Shown here: positions 28,829-37,033 of the stretch, piece by piece | Layout of the letters: each line of letters opens with the position of its first letter | How positions within the stretch are numbered: position 1 is the stretch's first letter | NCBI GenBank assembly: GCA_963740055.1 | Contig: CAVUCL010000001.1 | Span: 744,001 to 808,000, forward strand | Direction: 5' to 3' | DNA: 64,000 nucleotides | DNA from: WHSW01 sp963740055 | GTDB lineage: Bacteria; Actinomycetota; Thermoleophilia; Solirubrobacterales; 70-9 | The notes under the pieces: generated by a model | What the model was told of the DNA's origin: nothing | The model's database searches: none | The model's input: only the letters and a program-made list of their open reading frames with translations | Position numbers and translations under genes: made by a program

Positions 28829-30661
28829 TTACTCCTCCAGCGACGTGAACGAGAGATCCCAGTTCGCGTTGAACAGGTTGATCACTCCGGCCACGTCGGT
28901 CGACTGGATGTTGAGCTGGTTGTCCCAGACGTAGGGGACAGCCGGCGCCTGATCGGTGATCGACGTGTCGACGTCGCCCCAGGCCTGGGCGCGCTCGTCG
29001 GCATCGTCGAGGATCGCCGCCTCGCTCATCGCCTCGTTGATCGCCTGATCGTCGAGCTGCGGCCAGTTGACGTTGTTGGCGGGAATGATGTTCTCGCCGT
29101 TGAACGTCGGGTCGAGCATCGACTGAGCGTCGTTGAAGTCCTTCAACCAACCAACGCTCGGACAGACGTTCGGTGCCGTCTCGGGCACGCCGCAGAACCG
29201 CGTGTACATGACGTCGCGAGCGACGTTGCGGACCTCCGGCTCGAAGCCGAGATCCTCGAGCGTGCCGGCGAAGACCTCGGTCGTCTCCTTGTCCGGGGAG
29301 GCGCCGTCGCCGACCAGGGTGACCTGACAGTCGCCCTCGCACTTGCCGCTGTCGTAACCCGCTTCCTGCATGTACTTCTCCGCGACCGCCATGTCGCCGT
29401 CGGGGTTGGCCAGATAGTCCTGGCCCTCGCCCTCGACGCCGCCGGCCTCCTCGAAGCCGGGGAACAGCGGCGGGATGAAGTGCGACGCAACCGGGCCGAC
29501 GAGCTCGCCGCCCCTGGTGTTTCGCAACGCGGTCCGGTTCGACGCCGCGATCACTGCCTTGCGGACGTTGATGTCGTCGAACGGCGGCGCCTGGGTGTTC
29601 AGCGCGATGTAGCGGTTACCACCGCTGGGAGTCGCGTTGAGCTGCCCGGGCTCGCCTTCCTCGGCCGCTTCCTGGGTCACGGTCGGCGGCGGCGTGATGT
29701 CGCCGTTGACCGTTGCCGACCCGTTGAGGATCTTGCGCGACGCCGAGGCGGTGTCGGCAAAGCCCTCGTCGATCTGGATCGAGTCGAGGTACGCGGGGCG
29801 GAAGTCGCCCGTCGCCTCGCCGTCCCAGTTCGGGTTGCGGATCATCTTGATCTCCTTGCCCGGCGTGTAGCCCGTGAGCTCGCCGGAGGAGTCGTTCTCG
29901 ACCATGTACGGACCGGTGAAGGCGACGTTCTGCCCGTATGTGGACGGGTTCTCGGCGTCGAACTCCTTCGCGTACTCCTCGGGGACCGGGGCGCTGATCG
30001 GCAGCGACAGGGCCTGGATCACGGCGAGCGAGCTCGTTCGATCGAGCTCGATCTCCAGCGTCCGGTCGTCCGGGGCGGTAACGCCCGAGATGTCGGGCGC
30101 GCCTCCGGTCGGGTTGTCCTCCGCCTCCTTGAGCGCGTCCTCGAAGCCGGTCACGTCGACCAGGTAGGCGCCGACGTAGCCGTTGCCCACCCCGGGCAGA
30201 ACCGCACGCTCGATCGCGTACTCGACGTCGGCCGCGACGACCTCGCGATCGACGGGCGGGCTGAAGCGCACGCCCTCGCGGATCGTGAAGGTGATCGTCT
30301 TGCCGTCCTCGGAGAGCTCCGGCGCCGCCTCGGCGAGGTCGGGCGTCGGCTCCTCGGTGTCGGTCGGGGCCCACGAGAGCAGCGGCCGGTGTCCGGCGCT
30401 GGTCACCATGTAGGTGAACTGGTAGTAGGCCGCGCCCGGGTCCATGTAGTCGATGTCGTCGGACGCGAGCACGTTCAGCTCACCGCCGGATTGCGCGCCC
30501 TCCGGCGCCTCGGTCGGCGCCGCGAACTCCTCCGGGATCCCGGAGCCGCCGCTGGCGGACTCCGTGTCCCCCTCATCGTCTTCGTCCCCGCACGCCGACA
30601 TCGCCAGCGCCAGGACGACGACCATCCCGATCAGGAACGGCCACCGCATCTTCGATCGCAT
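28829..30661 (-). CDS. Peptide ABC transporter substrate-binding lipoprotein (family 5)
   Basis: 610 residues. MRSKMRWPFLIGMVVVLALAMSACG gives a lipoprotein signal with the lipobox Cys near residue 24, followed by an acidic linker and an SBP family 5 domain (GGELNVLASDDIDYMDPG ... ITFTIREGVRFSPPVDREVVAADVEYAIERA). ATG 30661 has AGGAGG nine bases upstream, so longer in-frame starts are rejected. It lies between the OppC- and OppB-like genes of the first system. Confidence 0.92.
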   Translation of the reverse strand: MRSKMRWPFLIGMVVVLALAMSACGDEDDEGDTESASGGSGIPEEFAAPTEAPEGAQSGGELNVLASDDIDYMDPGAAYYQFTYMVTSAGHRPLLSWAPTDTEEPTPDLAEAAPELSEDGKTITFTIREGVRFSPPVDREVVAADVEYAIERAVLPGVGNGYVGAYLVDVTGFEDALKEAEDNPTGGAPDISGVTAPDDRTLEIELDRTSSLAVIQALSLPISAPVPEEYAKEFDAENPSTYGQNVAFTGPYMVENDSSGELTGYTPGKEIKMIRNPNWDGEATGDFRPAYLDSIQIDEGFADTASASRKILNGSATVNGDITPPPTVTQEAAEEGEPGQLNATPSGGNRYIALNTQAPPFDDINVRKAVIAASNRTALRNTRGGELVGPVASHFIPPLFPGFEEAGGVEGEGQDYLANPDGDMAVAEKYMQEAGYDSGKCEGDCQVTLVGDGASPDKETTEVFAGTLEDLGFEPEVRNVARDVMYTRFCGVPETAPNVCPSVGWLKDFNDAQSMLDPTFNGENIIPANNVNWPQLDDQAINEAMSEAAILDDADERAQAWGDVDTSITDQAPAVPYVWDNQLNIQSTDVAGVINLFNANWDLSFTSLEE

Positions 30662-30710
30662 CCTCTCTCTTACCTCCTGTTTTCGATGAGCTCGGTCATC
30701 GGTTTTCGGT

Positions 30711-31727
30711 TCATCGATTTCGCTTCGATCGCGGGTTGAGCGCATCCTGCATCGCGTCACCCACGAGGTTGAAGGCCAGCACGGTCAGCAGCAGGGCGAT
30801 GCCCGGGAACAGCATGTACCACCAGGCGTCGCTGAAGATCGGGGTCGCGTCGGAGATCATCTGGCCCCAGCTCGGCTGGTCGGTGACCCCGACGCCGAGG
30901 AACGAGAGCGCCGCCTCGTAGAGGATCACCTGCGGGATCAGGATCGAGGCGTAGACGATGATCGGCGCGGTCAGGTTCGGAAGCAGCTCGCGGAAGATGA
31001 TCCGCGTGTTCGAGGCGCCCATCGAGCGCGAGGCCTCGATGAACTCCTTCTCGCGCAGCGAGAGCACCTGGCCGCGGATGATCCGGGCCATGTAGGTCCA
31101 GCTGGTCACCGAGATGACGAAGATCACGACCCCGAGGCCGGGTTGGATCAGGCCGCCGAGGCAGCCCCCGGAGCCCGAGTCCGCGGTGCCGCCGACCGTG
31201 CACGCGGAGGCGAGCCCGACCGCGAGCAGCAGGTAGGGGATCGCCAGCAGCACGTCGACGCTGCGCGAGATCACGGTGTCGGTCCAGCCGCGGAAGTAGC
31301 CGGCGAGCAGCCCGGCGACGATCCCGGCGACGGTAGCGAGCGCGGTCGCGACGAAGGCGACGATCAGCGAGACCCGGGCGCCGTAGACGGTTCGCGCGAG
31401 CACGTCGCGGCCGATCTGGTCGACGCCGAAGAGGTGCTCGGAGCTGGGCCCGGTCGGGGTCGAGAACAGCGGGTCGAGCGCGCCCGTGTCGCGCTCGTCG
31501 GGGCCCGGCGCGCCGAGCAGCGAGGTGACCTGCGGGGCGAAGATCGCGACCAGGATCAGGAAGGCGATGAACCCGAGCGACGCCAGCGCCAGCCGGTCGT
31601 CGCGAAAGCGCCGCCAGAACAGCTGCCACGGAGTGCGCGGGCCGAGCGCGGTCGGGTCGATCTCGGTCAGCTCGGCGGAGCCGCCCACGGGCGCGGCTCT
31701 CTCCTCGCGAAACTCGCTGGCGTCCAA
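30711..31727 (-). CDS. Oligopeptide ABC transporter permease (OppC/DppC type)
   Basis: A 338-residue permease and first gene of the first Opp-like operon. A cytoplasmic N-terminus precedes a TM (LASLGFIAFLILVAIFAPQV), the OppC loop SEHLFGVDQIGRDVLARTVYG, and the EAA loop EASRSMGASNTRIIFRELLPN. The permease-binding protein-permease-ATPase-ATPase order differs from that of the second operon, where the binding protein is first. About 200 bases upstream hold no gene and probably the promoter. Confidence 0.92.
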   Translation of the reverse strand: MDASEFREERAAPVGGSAELTEIDPTALGPRTPWQLFWRRFRDDRLALASLGFIAFLILVAIFAPQVTSLLGAPGPDERDTGALDPLFSTPTGPSSEHLFGVDQIGRDVLARTVYGARVSLIVAFVATALATVAGIVAGLLAGYFRGWTDTVISRSVDVLLAIPYLLLAVGLASACTVGGTADSGSGGCLGGLIQPGLGVVIFVISVTSWTYMARIIRGQVLSLREKEFIEASRSMGASNTRIIFRELLPNLTAPIIVYASILIPQVILYEAALSFLGVGVTDQPSWGQMISDATPIFSDAWWYMLFPGIALLLTVLAFNLVGDAMQDALNPRSKRNR

Positions 31728-31929
31728 GCGCTCCTCGTCTCAATCCGTTGGCCGCAACGGGGTCCGGTCGCCCGAGGCTCGTCTCGCCTCGCTCACGTGC
31801 GATCGGTCGGGTCGCGAATGGTCTCTCCTCAGGCTTCGATGCACCCCCCGGTACCCATCAAAGCCCGCTTCCACACTAGAGCAGCGGCCATCCGGGCGCG
31901 GCGTGGCGGGGCCGGCGGGCGCGCCCCGG

Positions 31930-33471
31930 CTACTCGCCCTCCTTCAGCCTCCAGCTCGAGTAATCGTTGCCGTAGACGGGGTTGAAGCGCGCCAGGCCGG
32001 GGTCGATGCGCTCGGAGAGGAAGGTCGTCGCGCGCTCATGGCCGACGACCGCGAGGTAGCTCTGCGGCGGGCTGACCAGGTAGCGGTCGAGCTCGGCCCA
32101 GTCCGCGGCGACGGCCTCGGCGTCGCTCGCCGCCAGGCGCTCGGTCTCGGCCGCGACCAGGGGGTCGTCGAGCCCCTGCTCGGCACGCAGGATCGCGAAT
32201 GGCCCATTCGGGCTCGGGAACGCGGCCGGGGTCCGCGAGAGGACCGTCTGCGCGCCCTCGGCCGTCGCTCCGGCCTCGGCGTCGAGGCCGATCCGGTCGA
32301 GCATCCGCGCATACGCGCCGGCGAGCCGCTCGGCGTACGGGCCCTCGCCGGCCGCGACCGCGACCCGAGCACGGCGCGCCTTCGCCTGCGCGATCAGGTC
32401 GCGCGCGGGCCGCAGGCGCGGCGGCCCGCTTGGGTTGCCGTACGGGCAGCCGCCGAGGTCGAGCGTCTCGTCGTAGCCGGGCAGGGCGGGCGCGAGCAGC
32501 GCGCAGCCGCCCGCGAGCTGCTCGCCCGCCGAGCGGACCAGGGCCGGCTTGGCGAGCGCCCGGTTGACCGCCTCGCGCACGAGCGGGTCGTCGAAGGGCG
32601 GCGAGGAGTCGTCGAGGGTGAAGTAGAGGGTGGTGGTCGGCCGGTGCTCGGCGAACCGCTCGCTCGCCTGCTCGAGAATCGTCGGTCGCAGCTCGCGCGG
32701 GGGCGAGTCCTGCATCGAGTCGAGCTTGCCGTCGAGGACCGCCTGGGCGCGAGTCGTCGGGCTGCCGCCCGCCTTGATCGTGATCTCGGCGATCTCCGGC
32801 TCCGGGACCTGGGCGATCCCGAGCTCCGCGAACCGCTCGCTGCGGCGCATGACGACGGTCTCGGAGTCGGCGTCGGCGATCTCGTACGGCCCGACGCCAG
32901 GCGGCGGATCGGTCGCCGGCGCGAGCGGCGTGTCGGCGGGGACCGGCGCCGACGAGACGAGCGCGAGGACGTCCGCGAACGATGCGTCCGGCGCCTCGAT
33001 CTCGATCTCGATCTCGCCGCTCTCGTCGTCGGCCTCGATCGCGATGATCGGCTCGTAGAGCGTCGCGACCGGGGCCGCGAGCCCCTCGACCCGCTCGACC
33101 GCCCGCTCGAAGTCCGAGGCCCGGACCGGGCTGCCGTCCGAGTAGGAGAGCCCGTCGCGCAGCTGGAGCGCGTAGGTGCGCCCGTCGGCCGAGATCTCGG
33201 GCAGCTCCTCGGCGAGGCCGGGGACGAGCTCGGGTGCGGCCCCGGCGTCCCCGTGGCGGTAGGTGAGCAGGGGGGTGTGGACGAGCCACAGCGCCTCGAG
33301 CGAGGCCGGGTCGCCGGCCAGCGCCGGGTCGAGCTCGGGGACCGCCGCGGCCCCGATCGTCACCTTGGTCGGCTCGGACTCCGCGCCGCCGCAGCCGGAG
33401 AGGCCCGCGAGCAGGCCGAGCGCGAGTGCGCAGGCCGCGCTCGCCGTCGATCGAACGCGACGCCTCCGCAA
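31930..33471 (-). CDS. Orphan peptide-type substrate-binding lipoprotein (family 5)
   Basis: 513 residues with a lipoprotein signal (ALALGLLAGLSGCGG) and a family 5 binding fold (AAAVPELDPALAGDPASLEALWLVHTPLLTY ... YALQLRDGLSYSDGSPVRASDFERAVER). The start is TTG 33471, only 4 bases after the SDR stop. It has no permease of its own and may serve one of the two adjacent Opp-like systems. It is shorter and more diverged than the two operon binding proteins. Confidence 0.85.
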   Translation of the reverse strand: MRRRRVRSTASAACALALGLLAGLSGCGGAESEPTKVTIGAAAVPELDPALAGDPASLEALWLVHTPLLTYRHGDAGAAPELVPGLAEELPEISADGRTYALQLRDGLSYSDGSPVRASDFERAVERVEGLAAPVATLYEPIIAIEADDESGEIEIEIEAPDASFADVLALVSSAPVPADTPLAPATDPPPGVGPYEIADADSETVVMRRSERFAELGIAQVPEPEIAEITIKAGGSPTTRAQAVLDGKLDSMQDSPPRELRPTILEQASERFAEHRPTTTLYFTLDDSSPPFDDPLVREAVNRALAKPALVRSAGEQLAGGCALLAPALPGYDETLDLGGCPYGNPSGPPRLRPARDLIAQAKARRARVAVAAGEGPYAERLAGAYARMLDRIGLDAEAGATAEGAQTVLSRTPAAFPSPNGPFAILRAEQGLDDPLVAAETERLAASDAEAVAADWAELDRYLVSPPQSYLAVVGHERATTFLSERIDPGLARFNPVYGNDYSSWRLKEGE

Positions 33472-33475
33472 CGGC

Positions 33476-34351
33476 TCAGGCGCCGCTTCCGGGGGTCGGG
33501 AACTGGCTGCGCAGCATCGCGTCCCAGGCGCGATCGCCGAACAGCCGCCGCTGGGCGATCGCCAGCCGGGCCGAGGCGGTGACCTTGTAGCGCGGGCGCG
33601 GGCTCGAGCTCGCGATCGCCCGCTCGATCACCTTCGCGACCACGTCCGGGCCGCCGCCGAGGCGCGCCATCGGCCCCTCGTAGGCGCCCACGGTCGCCGA
33701 GCCGACCGCCGCGTTGAACTCCGCGTAGGGGTCGTCCGCGGCTGCCTCGCCGGCCGGTTCGCCGGTCGCGGCAAGGGAGCCGGCAGCGGTCTCGCCGAAC
33801 GAGGTCGTGATCAGGCCGGGCTCGACGATCACCACCCTGACGCCGAACCCGCGCACCTCCCAGCGCAGCGCGTCGGAGAGCGCCTCGACCGCGTACTTGC
33901 TCGCGTGGTAGGCGCCGCCGCCGGGAAACGTGAGCCTGCCGCCCATCGAGCTCAGGTTGACGATCGTCCCGCGGCCGGCGCCGCGCATCCCCGGCAGCGC
34001 CAGCTGGCACATCCGCAGGAGCCCGAAGACGTTGGTCTCGAACTGCGCTCGGACCTTCTCGACCGGCAGCGTCTCCAGCGCTCCCGACTGGCTGTAGCCG
34101 GCGTTGTTGATCAGCGCGCCGACCGCTCCGTGCTCGGATTCGACCGCCCGCACCGCGGCCGCCATCGAGGCCTCGTCGGTGACGTCGAGCGCCAGCGTGC
34201 GACAGCCCGCCTCGGCGAGGTCGGCGATCTGCTCGGGGCGCCGCGCGGTCGCGTACACGGTCCAGCCACGACCGGCGAGCCGGGTCGCGGTCGCCCGCCC
34301 GATGCCCGAGGAACAGCCGCTGATCAGCACCGCGCCCGGGTCCGCGCTCAT
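33476..34351 (-). CDS. Short-chain dehydrogenase/reductase
   Basis: A 291-residue classical SDR. It has the cofactor motif SGCSSGIGRA, DVTDEAS, NNAGYSQ, the catalytic serine region NLSSMGG, and the active-site YHASK. An AGGAGAAAG site precedes ATG 34351. The gene is followed directly by the orphan binding protein, so they are probably co-transcribed. The substrate is unknown. The starts of this gene and the alcohol dehydrogenase face each other with 47 bases between. Confidence 0.9.
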   Translation of the reverse strand: MSADPGAVLISGCSSGIGRATATRLAGRGWTVYATARRPEQIADLAEAGCRTLALDVTDEASMAAAVRAVESEHGAVGALINNAGYSQSGALETLPVEKVRAQFETNVFGLLRMCQLALPGMRGAGRGTIVNLSSMGGRLTFPGGGAYHASKYAVEALSDALRWEVRGFGVRVVIVEPGLITTSFGETAAGSLAATGEPAGEAAADDPYAEFNAAVGSATVGAYEGPMARLGGGPDVVAKVIERAIASSSPRPRYKVTASARLAIAQRRLFGDRAWDAMLRSQFPTPGSGA

Positions 34352-34398
34352 TTCTTTCTCCTCGTGTGGATCGGCTGAAGAGCGTAGAGTCCAGCGCG

Positions 34399-35433
34399 AT
34401 GAGGGCGGTGACGTTCCAGGGACCGGGCGAGGTGCGGGTCGAGGACGTCCCCGAGCCCGAGATCTCGGCCCCCGACGAGGCGATCATCCGGGTCGAGGCG
34501 AGCGGGGTCTGCGGCTCGGACCTGCACATCTACCACGGGCGGGTCGCGATCGAGCCCGGGTTCGTGATCGGCCACGAGTACGTCGGCACGGTGATCGCCG
34601 CCGGCGACGCCGTCGGCGCGGTCGCGGTCGGCGACCGGGTGCTCGGGACCTACTGCACCGCCTGCGGGGACTGCTTCTTCTGCGCCCGCGGCGACTTTCA
34701 CAAGTGCGACCACGGCCGCACCTTCGGCCACGGCGCCACGCTCGGCTCGCTCGCCGGCGCCCAGGCAGAGCTGCTGCTGGTCCCGCACGCGGACCTGACC
34801 CTGCGCCGGGTCCCGCCGCAGATCAGCGACGACGTCGCCCTGTTCGCCGGCGACGTGCTCGGCACCGGCTGGCATGCCGTCGCCGAGACCGGGATCGGCC
34901 CGGGCTCGTCGGTCGCCGTGCTCGGGCTCGGGCCCGTGGGCCTGTGCGCGATCCAGACCGCGTTCGCCGCCGGCGCCGAGCGGGTAATCGCGGTCGACAC
35001 CGTCGCCGAGCGGCTCGAGATGGCGCGCTCGTTCGGCGCCGAGGCCGTGCACCTGACCGAGGAGGACCCGCGGGCGGCGGTCAAGGCGGCGACCGAGGGC
35101 CGCGGCACGGATGCGACGATCGACGCGGTCGGCCACCCGGACGCGCTCGAGCTCGCCTGCCGGCTGACCCGCAAGGCGGGGATCGTCTCGGCGACCGGGG
35201 TCTACGCGGAGCGGATCGAGCTCCACATGGGGATCGTCTGGATCAAGGCGCTGACATTGAAGGCGGGGCACGCGAACGTGATCAAGTACGTCGACCCGGT
35301 GCTCGAGGCGCTCACCGCCGGCGAGCTCGACCCGAGCCCGCTGGTCACCCACCACATGCGGCTTGACGACGCCGCCGAGGCCTACGACGTCTACGACCGC
35401 CGCGAGGCGCTGAAGATCGTGCTCACCCCGTGA
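34399..35433 (+). CDS. Zinc-dependent alcohol dehydrogenase (MDR superfamily)
   Basis: A 344-residue medium-chain dehydrogenase. The catalytic zinc residues are in GVCGSDLHIYHG and GHEYVG, the structural zinc cysteines in CTACGDCFFCARGDFHKC, and the NAD-binding motif is VLGLGPVGL. It probably oxidises an alcohol or polyol. I chose ATG 34399, where MRAVTFQGPG matches the family start, over 34366. It overlaps csaA by four bases (GTGA). Confidence 0.9.
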   Translation: MRAVTFQGPGEVRVEDVPEPEISAPDEAIIRVEASGVCGSDLHIYHGRVAIEPGFVIGHEYVGTVIAAGDAVGAVAVGDRVLGTYCTACGDCFFCARGDFHKCDHGRTFGHGATLGSLAGAQAELLLVPHADLTLRRVPPQISDDVALFAGDVLGTGWHAVAETGIGPGSSVAVLGLGPVGLCAIQTAFAAGAERVIAVDTVAERLEMARSFGAEAVHLTEEDPRAAVKAATEGRGTDATIDAVGHPDALELACRLTRKAGIVSATGVYAERIELHMGIVWIKALTLKAGHANVIKYVDPVLEALTAGELDPSPLVTHHMRLDDAAEAYDVYDRREALKIVLTP

Positions 35434-35777
35434 CCGGACGCCCGGCCGAGATCGACTGGGAGCAGTTCGAGGCGGTCGAGATGCGCGTCGGGCGGATCGT
35501 CTCGGTCGACGAGTTCCCGCAGGCGCGGGTGCCGGCATGGAAGCTCGAGATCGACTTCGGTTCCGAGATCGGCCGCAAGCAATCCTCGGCGCAGATCACG
35601 AGCTATGAGCGTGCCGAGCTCGAGGGGACCCTGGTCGTCGCGGTGACCAACTTCCCCCCGAAGCAGATCGGCCCGTTCGTCTCCGAGGTGCTGGTGCTCG
35701 GCGCTCTCGACGACGATCTCGGCGTCGTCCTCCTGCGCCCGGACCGCGAGGCCGCGGTCGGCGACCGGATCGCCTGA
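35430..35777 (+). CDS. csaA: tRNA-binding-domain protein, CsaA type
   Basis: A stand-alone tRNA-binding OB-fold of 115 residues. It has FEAVEMRVGRIVSVDEFPQARVPAWKLEIDFG, SAQITSYER, and NFPPKQIGPFVSEVLVLG. B. subtilis CsaA has been described as an export-related chaperone; tRNA binding is the fold's known property. The GTG start is translationally coupled to the upstream dehydrogenase. Confidence 0.9.
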   Translation: MTGRPAEIDWEQFEAVEMRVGRIVSVDEFPQARVPAWKLEIDFGSEIGRKQSSAQITSYERAELEGTLVVAVTNFPPKQIGPFVSEVLVLGALDDDLGVVLLRPDREAAVGDRIA

Positions 35778-35787
35778 GCGCCGAGCC

Positions 35788-36030
35788 CTACTCGTCGACG
35801 TAGGCGAGCTCGATGTGGTCGCGTCCGACCGCGAGGAAGTCGAGCCGTTGCGGCTCGCCCGCGCCGTCGAGCGGCCGCATCTCGACCTTGACCAGGGAGA
35901 CGAAGACCAGGTCGGAGCTGTTCAGGTAGTCGCTGACCCTGCTGCGATAGCCCTCGCGCGGGAGCGTCAGCTCACCGGAGATCCGGTGGCGGGCCGTCTC
36001 GAGCACGATCCTCTCGGTGCGGTTGTCCAT
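35788..36030 (-). CDS. Small conserved protein (DUF6812-like), 80 residues
   Basis: It starts MDNRTERIVLETARHRISGELTLPREGYRSRVSDYLN. This short beta-rich pattern is found in many actinobacterial hypothetical proteins and resembles the DUF6812 type. The family name is from memory and not verified. It has no signal or TM, and the function is unknown. It is convergent with csaA. Confidence 0.65.
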   Translation of the reverse strand: MDNRTERIVLETARHRISGELTLPREGYRSRVSDYLNSSDLVFVSLVKVEMRPLDGAGEPQRLDFLAVGRDHIELAYVDE

Positions 36031-36103
36031 CCCCGGCACGCTACCGGCAAGCCGCCGGCGAGGGCGCACCTCGGCGGTGCGCGTGGCACCCTGTCGGCAG
36101 CCG

Positions 36104-36580
36104 ATGTCGGAGATGCTGGGCACCTACCTCCAGGACCACCACGCCGGCGCGACCGCGGGGGTGGAGCTCGCGCGCCGGACCGCGGGCGCGAACGAGGGCG
36201 GCCCCTACGGCGCCGAGCTCGCCTCGATCGCGGCCGAGATCGAGGCCGACCGGGAGTCGCTGGACGCGGTCATGGAGCGGCTCGGCGTGAAGCCGTCGAA
36301 GCTCAAGGACGTCGGCGGCTGGACGGCGGAGAAGCTCGGTCGGCTGAAGCCGAACAACAGCCTGCTCAGCTACTCGCCGCTCTCGCGGGTGGTCGAGCTC
36401 GAAGGCCTGGTGATCGGCGTGACCGCGAAGCTCGCGCTCTGGGAGTCGCTGCGCGCGGCCCTGGGCGAGCGTCTCGGCGAGCTCGACTTCGCGGCGCTCG
36501 CCGCCCGCGCCCGCGACCAGCGCGAGCGGCTCGAGGTCCTGCGGCGCAAGGCGGCCACCGAGGCCCTGCGCCCCGACTAG
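36104..36580 (+). CDS. Hypothetical all-helical protein, 158 residues
   Basis: An alpha-helical cytosolic protein starting MSEMLGTYLQDHHAGATAGVELARRTAG, with helices rich in Glu/Asp and Leu throughout (EIEADRESLDAVMERLG, ALAARARDQRERLEVLRRKA). The helical bundle and the N-terminal DHHAGA..G pattern recall ferritin-like small proteins, but metal ligands are not evident. The start at 36104 avoids overlap with the divergent gene at 36030. Confidence 0.6.
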   Translation: MSEMLGTYLQDHHAGATAGVELARRTAGANEGGPYGAELASIAAEIEADRESLDAVMERLGVKPSKLKDVGGWTAEKLGRLKPNNSLLSYSPLSRVVELEGLVIGVTAKLALWESLRAALGERLGELDFAALAARARDQRERLEVLRRKAATEALRPD

Positions 36581-36588
36581 AGGTGTGT

Positions 36589-36990
36589 TCAGTCAGGCTC
36601 GGCGAACGCGCGCCGCGCCTCGCCGGGATCGGCGAAGACGCGGACCGCGACCACCTTGTTGTCGCGCAGCGTCCACAGCCACGCGTTCGAGGAGTCGAGG
36701 AAGCCGCGCTCGTGCCAGGCGCGAACGCGCCCGAAGACGAGCACCCGCTCGTCGTCGATCGGCGCGAACTGCTGCGGCTGGAGCTCGATCCGCTTCCAGG
36801 TCGAGGCGAGGTCGCTCATGTACTCGGCGAGCCCGGCGTGGCCGCGGTAGGGCTCGGTGCGGCCAGAGAGCATGCCGGTCACGGTCGAGACCTCGATCCC
36901 CTCCTCGGCGAGCTCGACCAGGCGCTCGAGATCGCGCCGGGCGAAGGCCGCATAGGCCTCGCGGATCACCCTCTCCCCCCGAACGTCCAT
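36589..36990 (-). CDS. SnoaL-like/NTF2-fold protein, 133 residues
   Basis: It starts MDVRGERVIREAYAAFARRDLERLVELAEEGIEV, the typical first helices of the SnoaL/NTF2 cone fold. GRTEPYRGHAGLAEYM and a strand-rich C-terminal half (AWLWTLRDNKVVAVRVFAD) follow. Small-ligand binding or isomerase activity is possible. The ATG is preferred over an in-frame TTG three codons upstream. Confidence 0.75.
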   Translation of the reverse strand: MDVRGERVIREAYAAFARRDLERLVELAEEGIEVSTVTGMLSGRTEPYRGHAGLAEYMSDLASTWKRIELQPQQFAPIDDERVLVFGRVRAWHERGFLDSSNAWLWTLRDNKVVAVRVFADPGEARRAFAEPD

Positions 36991-37033
36991 CGCCCTCAAC
37001 GCTAGCGGCCGGCGCCGTTCGCGCCCGACCGGG